Positions 55,868-64,000 of a stretch of DNA of 64,000 bases are shown here, piece by piece; the first letter of the stretch is position 1, and each line of letters starts with the position of its first letter. Position numbers and translations under genes: made by a program. Source of the DNA: Anaerolineales bacterium (GTDB lineage Bacteria > Chloroflexota > Anaerolineae > Aggregatilineales > J027); contig JACKCI010000001.1 in the NCBI GenBank assembly GCA_020634155.1, forward strand, positions 1,922,001 through 1,986,000, given 5' to 3'. The notes below the pieces were generated by a model. It saw nothing but the letters and a program-made list of their open reading frames with translations, did not search any database and was not told the DNA's origin.

Positions 55868-56583
55868 GTTTTCTACCCCCAGCCGAGTTTGTAGCCAAGC
55901 AAGGCAGCTTCACATGGCGGCGGCGCATCTTGCGGGATGGATTGCTGCGGCCTGTTGGCTTTAACATACTGGTGAAGCCAAGCATTACAGGCCGAGAGTA
56001 TATCCCCACCACAGGGCCGACGCTGTTGGTCATGAACCATATCGGGTTCGCTGACCCCTTTGTGGTGACGGGGGCGGTTATCCAACGCTGGGTGGTACCC
56101 ATGTCAAAAATTGAGAATTTCAAGCACCCCATTGCTGGGCCACTGGCTCGGCTGTGGGGTGTTTACCCTGTTGACCGAGGCAAGGTTGACCGACGCGCTC
56201 TAGAATACACCCTCAAATTGTTAGAAGCGGGGCATTGTGTTCTCATTGCACCGGAAGGCACTCGCCAACCGAGCATGATTCAGGTCAAAGAGGGCTTCAC
56301 CTATCTGGCGACTAAATCCAACGCGATGGTGGTGCCGATTGGCTTGGAGCATACTGATAAAATCGGGGACAATCTGAAAAAACTACGGCGCACGGCAATT
56401 GATATACGCTTTGGACCAGCCTTCCGCTTTAAAACCAATGGAACCAGCCGTATTGACCGTGAAACCATGCACCAAATGACCACCGAGGCCATGTATCAAT
56501 TGGCGAAGCTGGTGAATGCAGAACGACGCGGCTATTATAGCGACCTTAGCCAAGCAACAACTGAGACTCTCGAATTTGTCTAG
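55864..56583 (+). CDS. plsC: 1-acylglycerol-3-phosphate acyltransferase (PlsC-like)
   Basis: 239 residues. The family motifs are NHIGFADPF (H-x4-D catalytic pair) and APEGTRQPS (phosphate-binding EGTR). It should acylate lysophosphatidic acid in membrane lipid synthesis. It is translationally coupled to the pseudouridine synthase upstream. Its stop overlaps the convergent glycosyltransferase stop by 4 bp. Confidence 0.88.
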   Translation: MSFLPPAEFVAKQGSFTWRRRILRDGLLRPVGFNILVKPSITGREYIPTTGPTLLVMNHIGFADPFVVTGAVIQRWVVPMSKIENFKHPIAGPLARLWGVYPVDRGKVDRRALEYTLKLLEAGHCVLIAPEGTRQPSMIQVKEGFTYLATKSNAMVVPIGLEHTDKIGDNLKKLRRTAIDIRFGPAFRFKTNGTSRIDRETMHQMTTEAMYQLAKLVNAERRGYYSDLSQATTETLEFV

Positions 56584-57320
56584 GGCTTGCGGGTGTACAT
56601 CCCGCGTAAGCTATTCCAGCGAATTTTGAGGACATCACGGAACATCTTCACCCCATCCGAAAAGGGCTTAATCTTGGAGTGTTCCTTGTAGTACCATGTG
56701 ATAGGTACCTCAAGGATGTCGTAGCCGTGCCGCTGGGCGATATGCAGTAACTCCACATCAAAGGCCCAGCCATCCATTGATTGCAAGGGTACCAATTCAT
56801 TGGCAACCTCACGCCGAAAGCTCTTAAAACCACATTGAGTATCGGCTAATCCCCGCACGGCAAACAAGCGCACCACAAAATTAAAAATACGCCCTATCCG
56901 ATGCCGGAACTCCGGTTCACCAACACGCTCGGCTCCCGGCCCTTCACGGCTGGCAATGGCGACATCATAAGGGTCAATCTGGGGCGGCATAAATTTGAGG
57001 ACTTGCTCAATCGGCATTGAAAGGTCAGCATCACAGATAAAGACATAATCGTATTGGGCCGCCAACATGCCTGTCCGTACCGCTGCTCCCTTGCCCTGCT
57101 GCTTTTCAAACAGGCCCTTTACATAAGGAAACTCTGCTACCGCTGCATCAATGACTGCTTGGGTATCGTCGGTGCTATTGTTGTTGACAATGATGAGTTC
57201 AATGGGGAAATCTTGCTGGGCAACAAAGGCAGCGATTTGGGTAAGGCTACGCGGTAAACGATCTTTATTGGCTTCGTTATAAGCCGGAATAACAATCGAA
57301 AGCGACGGCTTATTGGTCAC
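56580..57320 (-). CDS. GT2 glycosyltransferase, polyprenyl-phosphate hexosyltransferase-like
   Basis: 246 residues. SIVIPAYNEANKDRLPRSL, VNNNSTDDTQ and CDADLSMPIEQ (the DxD region) are those of dolichyl-phosphate glucosyltransferase/mannosyltransferase-type GT2 enzymes. GLADTQCGFKSFRR is a diagnostic segment. No C-terminal membrane helices are present. It probably makes a lipid-linked sugar for surface glycan assembly. It is the last of three minus-strand genes (RmlD-like, GT2, GT2), 10 bp after the previous one. Confidence 0.88.
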   Translation of the reverse strand: MTNKPSLSIVIPAYNEANKDRLPRSLTQIAAFVAQQDFPIELIIVNNNSTDDTQAVIDAAVAEFPYVKGLFEKQQGKGAAVRTGMLAAQYDYVFICDADLSMPIEQVLKFMPPQIDPYDVAIASREGPGAERVGEPEFRHRIGRIFNFVVRLFAVRGLADTQCGFKSFRREVANELVPLQSMDGWAFDVELLHIAQRHGYDILEVPITWYYKEHSKIKPFSDGVKMFRDVLKIRWNSLRGMYTRKP

Positions 57321-57330
57321 AAACAGGCTC

Positions 57331-58314
57331 CTATTGGCGCGACAACGGCATTAAAATAGATTCAATATATTCAAGTGACACGCGGCGGTTGCGTTGGATT
57401 GCACGGCGTTTATACAGCATCAAGGGTAGATAGGGCACTACCGCCAATTTACCGCGCAGGGTTGCCCGTGCTGCGGCTCCACGCCATGCCTGTAGCGCCT
57501 CTTTAATTTCACGCCATTGGTTGCGGAAAATAGCCCGCCAATAACGCCGCCAGAGTGCGGTTGGGTAATCTTTGATCAACACATACACCGAATTGCGGGC
57601 ATCATAGAAGCTGGCTGTTACCCCTCCACCACTTGCTGATAACCGATGATACACCACCGCACTCGGAACATACAAGCATTGATAGCCTTGAAGTTGCGCC
57701 CGCCACGCCAAATCAATATCCTCGCAGGAGAAGAAAAAATCGTCATCCAGCAGCCCGACAATCTCTAGCATGGAACGGCGGTAGACACTGGAGCCACCAC
57801 AGGCCGAGAAGACATACTCCTCTTGGTCGTATTGCCCCTCATCTTTCTCCCAGACACCACGATTACCCGGCTGACCATCCACGCGGTAGAAATCACCTGC
57901 GGTATGCAAGCGGTCGCGCTCCGCGAATAAGAGCATCTTGGAAGCGAGAAAGCCCGCTTCGGGATGGCGTTGAAAGGCACCTACTAAGTTAGCCGCCCAT
58001 TGGGGGTCTTGCTCGGTATCGTTATTAAGCAGACAGACGTACTCCCCGCTGGCAATGGTCATACCCGCGTTGCAGGCCCCGGTGAAGCCACGATTTTCAG
58101 GGAGTTGTTGGATAATACATTGCGGGAAATGCTCACGGATAAAGGCCTGTGAGCCATCTTCCGAGGCATTGTCAGCAATGATAATCTCAAGGTCGGGATA
58201 GGTTTGTTGGACTAAGGATGGTAGGCAGTATTCAAGGTGGTGCTTGCCGTTCCAGTTCGGAATCACAATCGAAAAGCGTCCCGCTACCATCGGTGATAAA
58301 AAGGTAGTCATCAT
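57331..58314 (-). CDS. GT2 glycosyltransferase (rhamnosyltransferase-like)
   Basis: 327 residues. FSIVIPNWNGKHHLEYCLPSL, ADNASEDGSQ, LNNDTEQDPQW and the acceptor-side signature FFFSCEDIDLAWRAQLQGYQ are typical of WcaE/rhamnosyltransferase-type GT2 proteins. Its position just after an RmlD-like gene makes a deoxysugar donor plausible. ATG 58314 (or the adjacent ATG 58311) overlaps the upstream stop; AAGAAGGG precedes it. Confidence 0.88.
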   Translation of the reverse strand: MMTTFLSPMVAGRFSIVIPNWNGKHHLEYCLPSLVQQTYPDLEIIIADNASEDGSQAFIREHFPQCIIQQLPENRGFTGACNAGMTIASGEYVCLLNNDTEQDPQWAANLVGAFQRHPEAGFLASKMLLFAERDRLHTAGDFYRVDGQPGNRGVWEKDEGQYDQEEYVFSACGGSSVYRRSMLEIVGLLDDDFFFSCEDIDLAWRAQLQGYQCLYVPSAVVYHRLSASGGGVTASFYDARNSVYVLIKDYPTALWRRYWRAIFRNQWREIKEALQAWRGAAARATLRGKLAVVPYLPLMLYKRRAIQRNRRVSLEYIESILMPLSRQ

Positions 58315-59156
58315 AGCCCTTCTTTTCGGCAGAAATCCGCCACTGCTTCGCGCCAAGGTCTCAATGTAATACCTAACCTCGCGGCGGCAAAATTCCTCAG
58401 TACGCTATATTCAGGCGGAGTTGAGGCTCGCGGATACTCATGGGAGCTAATGCGTTCAATAGGGGTATCGCTATAGCCTGCTACATCAAGAACATGCCGT
58501 GCAAATTCCCAGCGTGAAGCCCGCCCCTCATTGACCAAGTGGTAGATGCCATAAGCTCCAGTCTGCACCAAGCGCCCTACACCAACCGCCAAGTCATCAG
58601 CATAGGTAGGGGTAGAGACTTCATTGACCACCACACGCAAGGATTGGCTTGCTTGGGCGCGGTCAAGAATGGCATGGATGAAATTACGCCCACCATGAGC
58701 ATAGACCCATGAAGTCCGCACAATGTAGTGACGCCTGACCAAATCACGCACGATGCCTTCCCCCACCAGCTTGCTATAGCCATAGGGGTTGATGGCGTGG
58801 GTGTCATCATATTCGAGATAAGCCCCTGTATTGGTGCCATCAAAAACTTCGTTGGTGCTGATATACAGCAGAGTGGTATCAATCGCTTGGCAAGCAAGAG
58901 CGACATTGCGGGTACCATAGGCGTTAATCTCTAGGGCTTCGTCAGGATGCTCGGCGCAATAATCGACTTTGGTGAGCGCAGCGGTGTGGATGACAACATC
59001 AGGTTGCAAGTCAAGCATCATGGCGAGAACTTGAATACGGTCAGTGATGTCCAGTTGGCTACGACCCAAGCCAATAAAGTCATGTTCAGTGTTTGAAAAA
59101 AAGGCCTGCAAACTTGCTGCCAGCTTACCATTGGCCCCAGTAATGAGTATTCGCAT
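58311..59156 (-). CDS. dTDP-4-dehydrorhamnose reductase-like SDR protein
   Basis: 281 residues. The N-terminal NAD(P)-binding motif ITGANGKLA, HTAALTKVDYCAEHPDEALEINA, ISTNEVFDG and the catalytic YGYSKLVGE (Tyr-x3-Lys) are those of the RmlD/RfbD family. It would make dTDP-rhamnose, but the other rml genes are not here, so a related reductase role is possible. First gene of the minus-strand glycan operon; GGAG precedes the start. Confidence 0.85.
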   Translation of the reverse strand: MRILITGANGKLAASLQAFFSNTEHDFIGLGRSQLDITDRIQVLAMMLDLQPDVVIHTAALTKVDYCAEHPDEALEINAYGTRNVALACQAIDTTLLYISTNEVFDGTNTGAYLEYDDTHAINPYGYSKLVGEGIVRDLVRRHYIVRTSWVYAHGGRNFIHAILDRAQASQSLRVVVNEVSTPTYADDLAVGVGRLVQTGAYGIYHLVNEGRASRWEFARHVLDVAGYSDTPIERISSHEYPRASTPPEYSVLRNFAAARLGITLRPWREAVADFCRKEGL

Positions 59157-59236
59157 TTTTTATACACTCCAAAATAGAATTATAGCGGATTGAAATTCGC
59201 CTATCTACAGCAGATGTGCGAAACTATAAGGAGTGT

Positions 59237-59242
59237 TATAAT
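59237..59242 (+). promoter_or_regulatory. -10 box upstream of the response regulator
   Basis: TATAAT about 39 bp before the start at 59281, with only a weak -35 candidate. Confidence 0.4.
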
Positions 59243-59280
59243 AGCGGCGTCTAATTGCATAAGCACTAGGGAAGCCAGTA

Positions 59281-59685
59281 ATGACGACCATTCGGGTTGT
59301 GTGCATCGAAGATGAACCAGAAATGATTGACCTTGTGCGGCTGATCCTTGCCCGTAAACAAAATAATCGGGTATTTGAGGTTATTGGCGCACACGGCGGT
59401 GAAGAAGGGCTGCGGATTACCAGCGAAATCCTGCCAGACTTGGTATTGCTTGATTTGATGATGCCGGGTATGGATGGCTGGGAAGTTTATCAACACATGA
59501 AAAACGATGAGTTGATGAAGCGTATTCCCGTCATTATTTTAACAGCCAAGGCCCAAAGCATTGATGAAGTGCTGGCGACTCATATTGCAAAAGTCAACGC
59601 CTATGTCATTAAGCCATTTACCCCGCATGACTTAACCGAAGCTATCGAGCGTGTGCTGCGTGAACAAGGGAATTTTTCGGCTTAG
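59281..59685 (+). CDS. Single-domain response regulator
   Basis: 134 residues, one receiver domain and no output domain. The acidic pair sits in CIEDEPE, the phosphoacceptor Asp58 in VLLDLMMPGMDGWE, Thr in ILTAKAQ and Lys in YVIKPFTP, so it can be phosphorylated. It acts through protein contacts, in the CheY manner. No kinase is adjacent; the histidine kinase at 37667 is the only one in the window. Confidence 0.92.
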   Translation: MTTIRVVCIEDEPEMIDLVRLILARKQNNRVFEVIGAHGGEEGLRITSEILPDLVLLDLMMPGMDGWEVYQHMKNDELMKRIPVIILTAKAQSIDEVLATHIAKVNAYVIKPFTPHDLTEAIERVLREQGNFSA

Positions 59686-59759
59686 GAAACTTGCGGAATA
59701 TGAGGCTTTGCCCTCAAAATAACCTTTAATAGTCTCTGTGTAGTTTTAAGGGGTCGTTC

Positions 59760-61289
59760 ATGCGAAGGCACTTACTGATTAGCATTCTTATCCTTACCCT
59801 GTTACTGAGCCTCTCACCGATTCAGGCTCAAGAGGGCACCAACTTACTCCAAAACCCCGGCTTTGAAGGACAATTCATTGTAGTTGGCGGGGATAGCACC
59901 CTGCAAGTTGCCGAGAGTTGGCAGGCATGGCACCTGCCCCCACCCGCTGGGGCACCCAATTCGGTCAATTTGCGACCAGATTATCAATCTGCGCCGCCCA
60001 ACCGTGTCCGCACGGGGAATGGCGCTCAACAATATGATACCTTCTTCGCCACTCACACAGGTGGTATCCTGCAGACGGTAGATGTCACCCAAGGGACTCG
60101 TCTCCAATTTAGCGCGTTTGTCTATTTGTATTCATCGGCCTCCTTTGAAGATATTGATAACTCAATTGACCCACAAGGCGTCAATGTCAGCCTTGGGATT
60201 GACCCTAATGGTGGTACCAATGGCGATAGCCCCAGCATCATTTGGTCTACGCCGCAGGAATACTATGATGAATACCGTGAGGTGACCGTCACGACCAATG
60301 CGCTCGGTGCTAAGGTAACAGTGTTTGTGCGGACAACAGTGGATAATGCTCCCGGTTTGCATCAGGTCTTTGTGGATGATGCAGCGTTGGTGGTGGTACC
60401 ATCTGACACAACCCCCACCGCAACCGAGACCGCGACTGAAACCGAAACGCCCACCGAGACCGTCACCCCCGTAACCGAAACGGTTACACCCGTCGAGACC
60501 ACTGAAACACCCACCGAAACCGAAACACCGGAGACGGTAACACCGATTGCCACCACTGCCACCACGACTGTGACCACAACGGTGACCACCACCCGCACCG
60601 TAACCGCAGCCCCAACCACCATTACCCCATCTAAGACGCCCTATTCGGATGAGTTCCCGAATGAGTTGGCCTATTTGGTGGTGGCAGGTGATACGGTTGG
60701 TGGGTTGGCGGTGCGCTTCGATAGCACCGTGCAAGCCATTATTGACTACAATGGGTTGAGCGATAGTGGCCTGATATTCATTGGTCAGGTGTTGCTCATT
60801 CCAGTGCGGGCTGGTGTCGGTAGTCCGGTGATTCTGCCGACGGCGACCCCCACCCCATTGCCAACAGCGGTGGTGACCCCCACGGATGGCGGGCAAGCTG
60901 GCGGCGCACAAGGTACAGTACAAAATGGGGTGTACATTGTACAGACAGGCGATACCCTGTTTAGCATTGCCCGCCGCTTCAATACGACGGTGGCGACACT
61001 GGCAGCTTATAACAGTATCCTGAACCCCAATAGCATCCAAGCAGGGCAAACCTTGAAGATTCCAACTAGTGATATGACGCCCTTGCCTGCCCAACCTATA
61101 CCAGCCCAACCCTTGCCGCAACAACCGGGCCAACCCGCCTCTCACCCCACTATCCATATTGTGCAACCGGGCGAGAATCTGTTCCGCATTGGGTTGCGCT
61201 ATAACTTGACGGTGGATGTCTTGGCACGGGCCAATAACTTGTTCAACCCCAACTTCATCTTTGTTGGGCAACCCATCATTATCCCGTAG
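59760..61289 (+). CDS. Secreted LysM protein with N-terminal carbohydrate-binding-like domain
   Basis: 509 residues. Signal peptide (cleavage near IQAQ, residue 23), then a beta-sandwich domain at about 28-215 that starts NLLQNPGFEGQF as many CBM-like modules do. A Thr/Glu/Pro linker spans about 216-300. Three LysM repeats follow at about 302-350, 391-436 and 463-509, each with a GDT/GEN-x-hhxIAxRF core. LysM binds peptidoglycan or chitin-type glycans, so the protein probably sits on the cell wall. AAGGGGT precedes the start. Confidence 0.88.
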   Translation: MRRHLLISILILTLLLSLSPIQAQEGTNLLQNPGFEGQFIVVGGDSTLQVAESWQAWHLPPPAGAPNSVNLRPDYQSAPPNRVRTGNGAQQYDTFFATHTGGILQTVDVTQGTRLQFSAFVYLYSSASFEDIDNSIDPQGVNVSLGIDPNGGTNGDSPSIIWSTPQEYYDEYREVTVTTNALGAKVTVFVRTTVDNAPGLHQVFVDDAALVVVPSDTTPTATETATETETPTETVTPVTETVTPVETTETPTETETPETVTPIATTATTTVTTTVTTTRTVTAAPTTITPSKTPYSDEFPNELAYLVVAGDTVGGLAVRFDSTVQAIIDYNGLSDSGLIFIGQVLLIPVRAGVGSPVILPTATPTPLPTAVVTPTDGGQAGGAQGTVQNGVYIVQTGDTLFSIARRFNTTVATLAAYNSILNPNSIQAGQTLKIPTSDMTPLPAQPIPAQPLPQQPGQPASHPTIHIVQPGENLFRIGLRYNLTVDVLARANNLFNPNFIFVGQPIIIP

Positions 61290-61300
61290 TAAAGGCTATC

Positions 61301-61329
61301 AAGGGGTAGGAGCCACCCTCCTGCCCCTT
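61301..61329 (+). terminator. Hairpin after the LysM gene
   Basis: AAGGGG-T-AGGAG / CTCCT-G-CCCCTT: 12 bp including one wobble, 5-nt loop, followed by only three T before GGC. It lies 12 bp before the DUF192 gene, so termination may be partial. Confidence 0.55.
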
Positions 61330-61340
61330 TGGCTATTATC

Positions 61341-61706
61341 ATGAGCTATCGCCATATCTACAACCAAACCCAAGACTGCTCGGTGTTGCCTAAAGGTCGT
61401 TGGTGCGCCAGTTGGTGGTGCCATTTCAAAGGCTTGATGTTCCGCATGAATTTGCCGGATGACGAAGGGCTGATTTTTGTGCGGGGTGGGATGAGCGTTA
61501 CCAATACGACGATTCACATGCTCTTTTGCTTTTTTGCGATTGGGGTGGTGTGGGTTGATGATGAGATGCGGGTAGTAGACGCAAAATTGGCGAAACCGTG
61601 GCGACCCTTCTATGCACCACGAGGCCCAGCGCAGTATTTCATTGAAGCGCAACCTGCCATGCTAGAACGGGTCAAAATTGGTGATATTCTGGAATTTCGT
61701 GCGTAA
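61341..61706 (+). CDS. DUF192-family protein
   Basis: 121 residues. The pattern CHFKGLMFRMNLPDDEGLIFV, then TTIHMLFCFFAIGVVWVD and RPFYAPRGPAQYFIEAQPAMLERVKIGDILEF matches DUF192 (PF02643), small beta-barrel proteins of unknown function. Many relatives carry a signal peptide; this one does not. The ATG at 61341 is preferred to an upstream TTG. Confidence 0.8.
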   Translation: MSYRHIYNQTQDCSVLPKGRWCASWWCHFKGLMFRMNLPDDEGLIFVRGGMSVTNTTIHMLFCFFAIGVVWVDDEMRVVDAKLAKPWRPFYAPRGPAQYFIEAQPAMLERVKIGDILEFRA

Positions 61707-61772
61707 TATCCCCCAAAGCTGATATTACCCTATATGGTCTATTGCATGGGATAAAGCCCTAGTTTTTGCATT

Positions 61773-61832
61773 GGGTTTTCTGGGTTTTCTGTGCCAGAAA
61801 GGGGGGGTAAGGAAAATCGGGTGGCCGTTAGC
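61773..61832 (-). repeat. 60-bp interspersed repeat, copy 3
   Basis: In reverse complement this matches 10144-10203 with four substitutions (about 93%), from GCTAACGG to the second AACCC. Outside these limits the flanks are unrelated, which defines the element. It contains AGAAAACCC twice in tandem and a C7 run. It sits in the 61707-61933 gap between the DUF192 gene and the tRNA; nothing else is seen in that gap. Confidence 0.85.
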
Positions 61833-61933
61833 GAAAATAAAATGTGATAGGGGCGGACACTGACAAACCATAATCACAACACATGGTGGCTATAGCATTT
61901 GGTTGATAGATGGTATGGGGAAGGAAGGGAAAA

Positions 61934-62006
61934 CGCCCCTAGAGAGACTCGAACTCCCGGCCAACGGTTTAGAAGACCGCTGCTCTATCCACTGAGCTAT
62001 AGGGGC
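61934..62006 (-). tRNA. tRNA-Arg (anticodon TCT)
   Basis: Minus strand. The acceptor stem GCCCCTA/TAGGGGC closes fully. The D-arm (AGCTCAGTGGATAGAGC), the anticodon stem GCGGT/ACCGT with loop CTTCTAA (anticodon TCT, reading AGA/AGG), and the T-arm CCGGGAGTTCGAGTCTCTCT are all present. The T-stem reads GGGAG/CTCTC with a wobble. Discriminator base G; CCA is not encoded. Confidence 0.95.
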
Positions 62007-62053
62007 ATCCTGTCACGAACAGTATAGCAGGTCATCACTTTTGGAACTAGTGC

Positions 62054-62491
62054 CTATTCATCGACCATAGCAGGACGGAGGCCACGATAGACCCGTGTAC
62101 CTGCCAAGGTTCGCAAGATGGTAGTGGCAGGGCGTCCGATAATGGCCTCTAGTTCAATAGGAGACAACGGTTTGTTACTATTGGTCAAAAAGATACGAAA
62201 CACGGCATCGACCAAAGGCATTTGGGTAAAATCGACATTATTGAAAGCCTCACGGAGGGCTTGCTGCATGGGGTCGATTTGCTGAACTTCAGCAGTGTTG
62301 GGGTCTACCCAATCGAGTTTCTCATCTTGTTTATTTTGCAGCATTTCCCGATAGGCCTCGGGCAGCAAACTCAAGATATAAGTTTGAAGTTCAGCCTGTT
62401 GGTTATCCCACCAACCGTAATCAATATGAAACTTGGTCTCAGGAGTCGGCTTAATACGATGGAGCGGTGACCCGCCCGTCTGATTGCTCAT
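62054..62491 (-). CDS. Hypothetical protein, possible winged-helix C-terminus
   Basis: 145 residues. The N-terminal ~80 are Gln/Asp/Trp-rich and helical. The C-terminal ~55 (VDAVFRIFLTNSNKPLSPIELEAIIGRPATTILRTL) look like a small winged-helix domain. A similar hxxhFxIFLxxxxPLSxxxL stretch is found in the gene directly upstream on the same strand. GGAGAG precedes the start, 12 bp after the previous stop. No family recognised. Confidence 0.55.
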   Translation of the reverse strand: MSNQTGGSPLHRIKPTPETKFHIDYGWWDNQQAELQTYILSLLPEAYREMLQNKQDEKLDWVDPNTAEVQQIDPMQQALREAFNNVDFTQMPLVDAVFRIFLTNSNKPLSPIELEAIIGRPATTILRTLAGTRVYRGLRPAMVDE

Positions 62492-62503
62492 AACTGTCTC
62501 TCC

Positions 62504-64000
62504 TTAGCGCCAGTATTGACCACCTACATACTCATGATGGCTGGCGAGGGCGTGTAAAATCGGTTCCGGCGGACAGCGCTTGACCAGATTGACGGCGCTG
62601 TAGAGGGTTTTGAAATGGATAGTCTGTTGGGGGACAAGACGCGCCAATTCGGGTAGGAGTTTAGCAACAACATCGGCAATTGACCAACGGCGGCAACGTT
62701 CCCAAAGTTTATCTAAGGACGCCAAATTATCCACCCCGAAAATCATGAGGTCGTCATAGGCCGCACCAATCGAGCGTTTGTGATTCTCGAAGCGCAAGAA
62801 GTTATCATCCACCGTTGCCAGCCGTATCCATTCGGTACGGGGACGGCGGTTGGAAAAGTCGATAATAAGTTTGGCGGGGTCTTCATGGCGGCGCACTGTC
62901 ACATAGCCCCCAATCGGGATTTGATATTTGCGATAAAGAGGCTCAAGCCCGAAGACATAGCCTTGGTCACGCACGACCCAGCCCGGTACCGTTTCTTTGG
63001 TCTGAATGTCTACCAAGGTGGTCATGATACGGTTGGTTTCAAAAGCGGTGGGGAAAAGACCTTGGAGGTGAGCGGTGAGCGGGAGGGTTCCGGTACGGCG
63101 GTAGGGATAGGTCAGAACGACGGTTACCGCCTCCTCTTCGCCTTCGGGGAGATTGATAGGCGAAAGTTCGTCGTCAATCTCAAGGATGACATCTTGCATC
63201 TCTGGCGTTAGCACGCGCACATTGTAGTTAATCGGCTCATATTGCAATTGGGTAGGAACCGATTTAACAATGTCCGGCTCCATATTGCGGAGATACCACA
63301 AGACTTGGCCGGCGGGGCCGACCTCATCAAAACGGGGGTCGCTTTGTAGGGCATAGTCCATTGAGAAGACTTGGAGACGCGGGTTGACATCAAACTCGGC
63401 CCCAATCTCTTTAAGGATGGCAGCGGTATCAAGTGGGCCACCCCCGTACATATCCAAAACGGCCTCAGAGAGATGCAGATGGGCGATATTGACATCTGCA
63501 AGCAGGGATTTGAGGAACCAACGACCAGCTAAATAGACGACATCGCTTTCCTCATCGAAACGATCCTTGAGTTTATAGGCAATATCACGCCCAAACCGCC
63601 GCAGGATTTGTAGTGAGTCAGCGGCGGCGTCTGTAGAGTCATCGCTCGTTGATTCGGCATCGAGATTTAGGAGGTGGTCAGATAACAAACTACTGGCAAA
63701 TTCAACCGTCTTGCCTTCTTCAAAGCGGACAGTAATTACCGAAAATTCGCCATGTTCGGGGTTGTTGCCGGGTCGCTTGGCTATCACCTCACCCACCTCA
63801 TATTGGCGGGTAGGGAAGACAATTTGCTGTCCAACTTCATAGGCTAATTTGGGCTGAAAGAGCGTTCCACGTTCAATTTGTTGCTGGATATAGCGCCCTT
63901 CTTGCTCCAACCGATACTCAATCAATTTAAGGGTTAAATCGCGTAGACTGAGCGGAGTCTCGGCATCGAGAAAGATGTTAAATAGATAGTCTAGGTCAGC
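62504..64000 (-). CDS. Hypothetical protein, 5' end outside the window
   Basis: At least 498 residues; the frame stays open to the right edge, so the apparent TTG start at 63925 is internal. The visible part begins ADLDYLFNIFLDAETPLSLRDLTLK, a probable winged-helix start, followed by a helix (EQEGRYIQQQIERG) and an SH3-like barrel (YEVGQQIVFPTRQYEVGEVI). A central region has DVILEIDDELSPI. I recognise no catalytic motif. It is followed at 12 bp by the smaller protein with the related motif; the two may act together in a DNA-linked process, which is inference. Confidence 0.5.
   Translation of the reverse strand, partial: ADLDYLFNIFLDAETPLSLRDLTLKLIEYRLEQEGRYIQQQIERGTLFQPKLAYEVGQQIVFPTRQYEVGEVIAKRPGNNPEHGEFSVITVRFEEGKTVEFASSLLSDHLLNLDAESTSDDSTDAAADSLQILRRFGRDIAYKLKDRFDEESDVVYLAGRWFLKSLLADVNIAHLHLSEAVLDMYGGGPLDTAAILKEIGAEFDVNPRLQVFSMDYALQSDPRFDEVGPAGQVLWYLRNMEPDIVKSVPTQLQYEPINYNVRVLTPEMQDVILEIDDELSPINLPEGEEEAVTVVLTYPYRRTGTLPLTAHLQGLFPTAFETNRIMTTLVDIQTKETVPGWVVRDQGYVFGLEPLYRKYQIPIGGYVTVRRHEDPAKLIIDFSNRRPRTEWIRLATVDDNFLRFENHKRSIGAAYDDLMIFGVDNLASLDKLWERCRRWSIADVVAKLLPELARLVPQQTIHFKTLYSAVNLVKRCPPEPILHALASHHEYVGGQYWR

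Noticed and set aside
60410..60640. Short tandem repeats suggesting a CRISPR array or satellite
   Set aside because: They are in-frame Thr-Glu/Thr-Pro codon repeats of a linker, with no spacer structure.
60162..61271. 369-codon frame antisense to the LysM gene
   Set aside because: Gly/Cys-rich composition is the complement of Thr/Pro repeats; no start signal or homology.
61934..62006. Integration site (att) at the tRNA-Arg gene
   Set aside because: No partial tRNA duplicate and no integrase seen in the window.

Overview
The window is 64 kb of one bacterial chromosome. Gene content points to Chloroflexota, probably an Anaerolineae-like lineage. The signs are many secreted proteins with Thr/Pro-rich linkers, pre-peptidase C-terminal (PPC), SH3b and LysM domains, a Ser/Thr kinase fused to a STAND NTPase and WD40 propeller, and a fused alpha-beta glycyl-tRNA synthetase. 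This is inference from domain style; no rRNA is present. The only RNA gene seen is tRNA-Arg(TCT). I see no CRISPR array, transposase, integrase or phage structural gene.

Layout. 1-6.6 kb (+): end of a FAD oxidoreductase, a secreted protein, UDP-glucose dehydrogenase, a secreted beta-sandwich protein, and an M16 peptidase / haloalkane-dehalogenase-like hydrolase / M16 peptidase operon. 6.6-10.3 kb is the anomalous part. Between the second M16 gene and acpS lie two blocks of AT-richer cargo: a papain/C39-like cysteine peptidase plus a propeller protein, and a GIY-YIG protein. They are separated by a truncated acpS copy and a diverged remnant of the M16 3' end, so the M16...acpS interval occurs twice with different cargo. 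10.6-15.2 kb (-): a hypothetical protein, a UPF0104/LPG-synthase-like membrane protein, a GT4 glycosyltransferase, a biotin carrier protein and an exported protein. 15.3-19.3 kb (+): two small unknowns and a 929-residue FtsX/MacB permease with no ATPase beside it. 19.4-25.7 kb (-): isocitrate dehydrogenase, alpha/beta hydrolase, a lipoprotein fusing a DsbA-like thioredoxin to a cyclophilin, GT4, galE and a zinc-phospholipase-C-like protein.

25.8-39.7 kb (+): NfeD-type membrane protease, the 1616-residue kinase-STAND-WD40 protein, two large secreted paralogues (shared N-domain, SH3b and FecR-like core, different repeat tails), and a histidine kinase with a degenerate receiver. This reads as an envelope-signalling neighbourhood. 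39.8-48.1 kb (-): dnaG-rpoD core operon, a small membrane protein, a frameshifted alkB, a thioredoxin-fold protein and fused glyRS. 48.2-56.6 kb (+): BON protein, two tandem secreted esterases, a STAS-like protein, two PPC-only exoproteins, an RsuA/RluB pseudouridine synthase and an acyltransferase. 56.6-59.2 kb (-): two GT2 glycosyltransferases and an RmlD-like reductase. 59.3-61.7 kb (+): response regulator, LysM exoprotein, DUF192 protein. 61.7-64 kb (-): a third copy of a 60-bp repeat, the tRNA, and two related unknown proteins, the last cut by the window end.

The most unusual signal is the doubled M16-acpS interval (about 6.35-10.3 kb) with its 60-bp interspersed repeat. It looks like a cargo hotspot holding two alleles in tandem.
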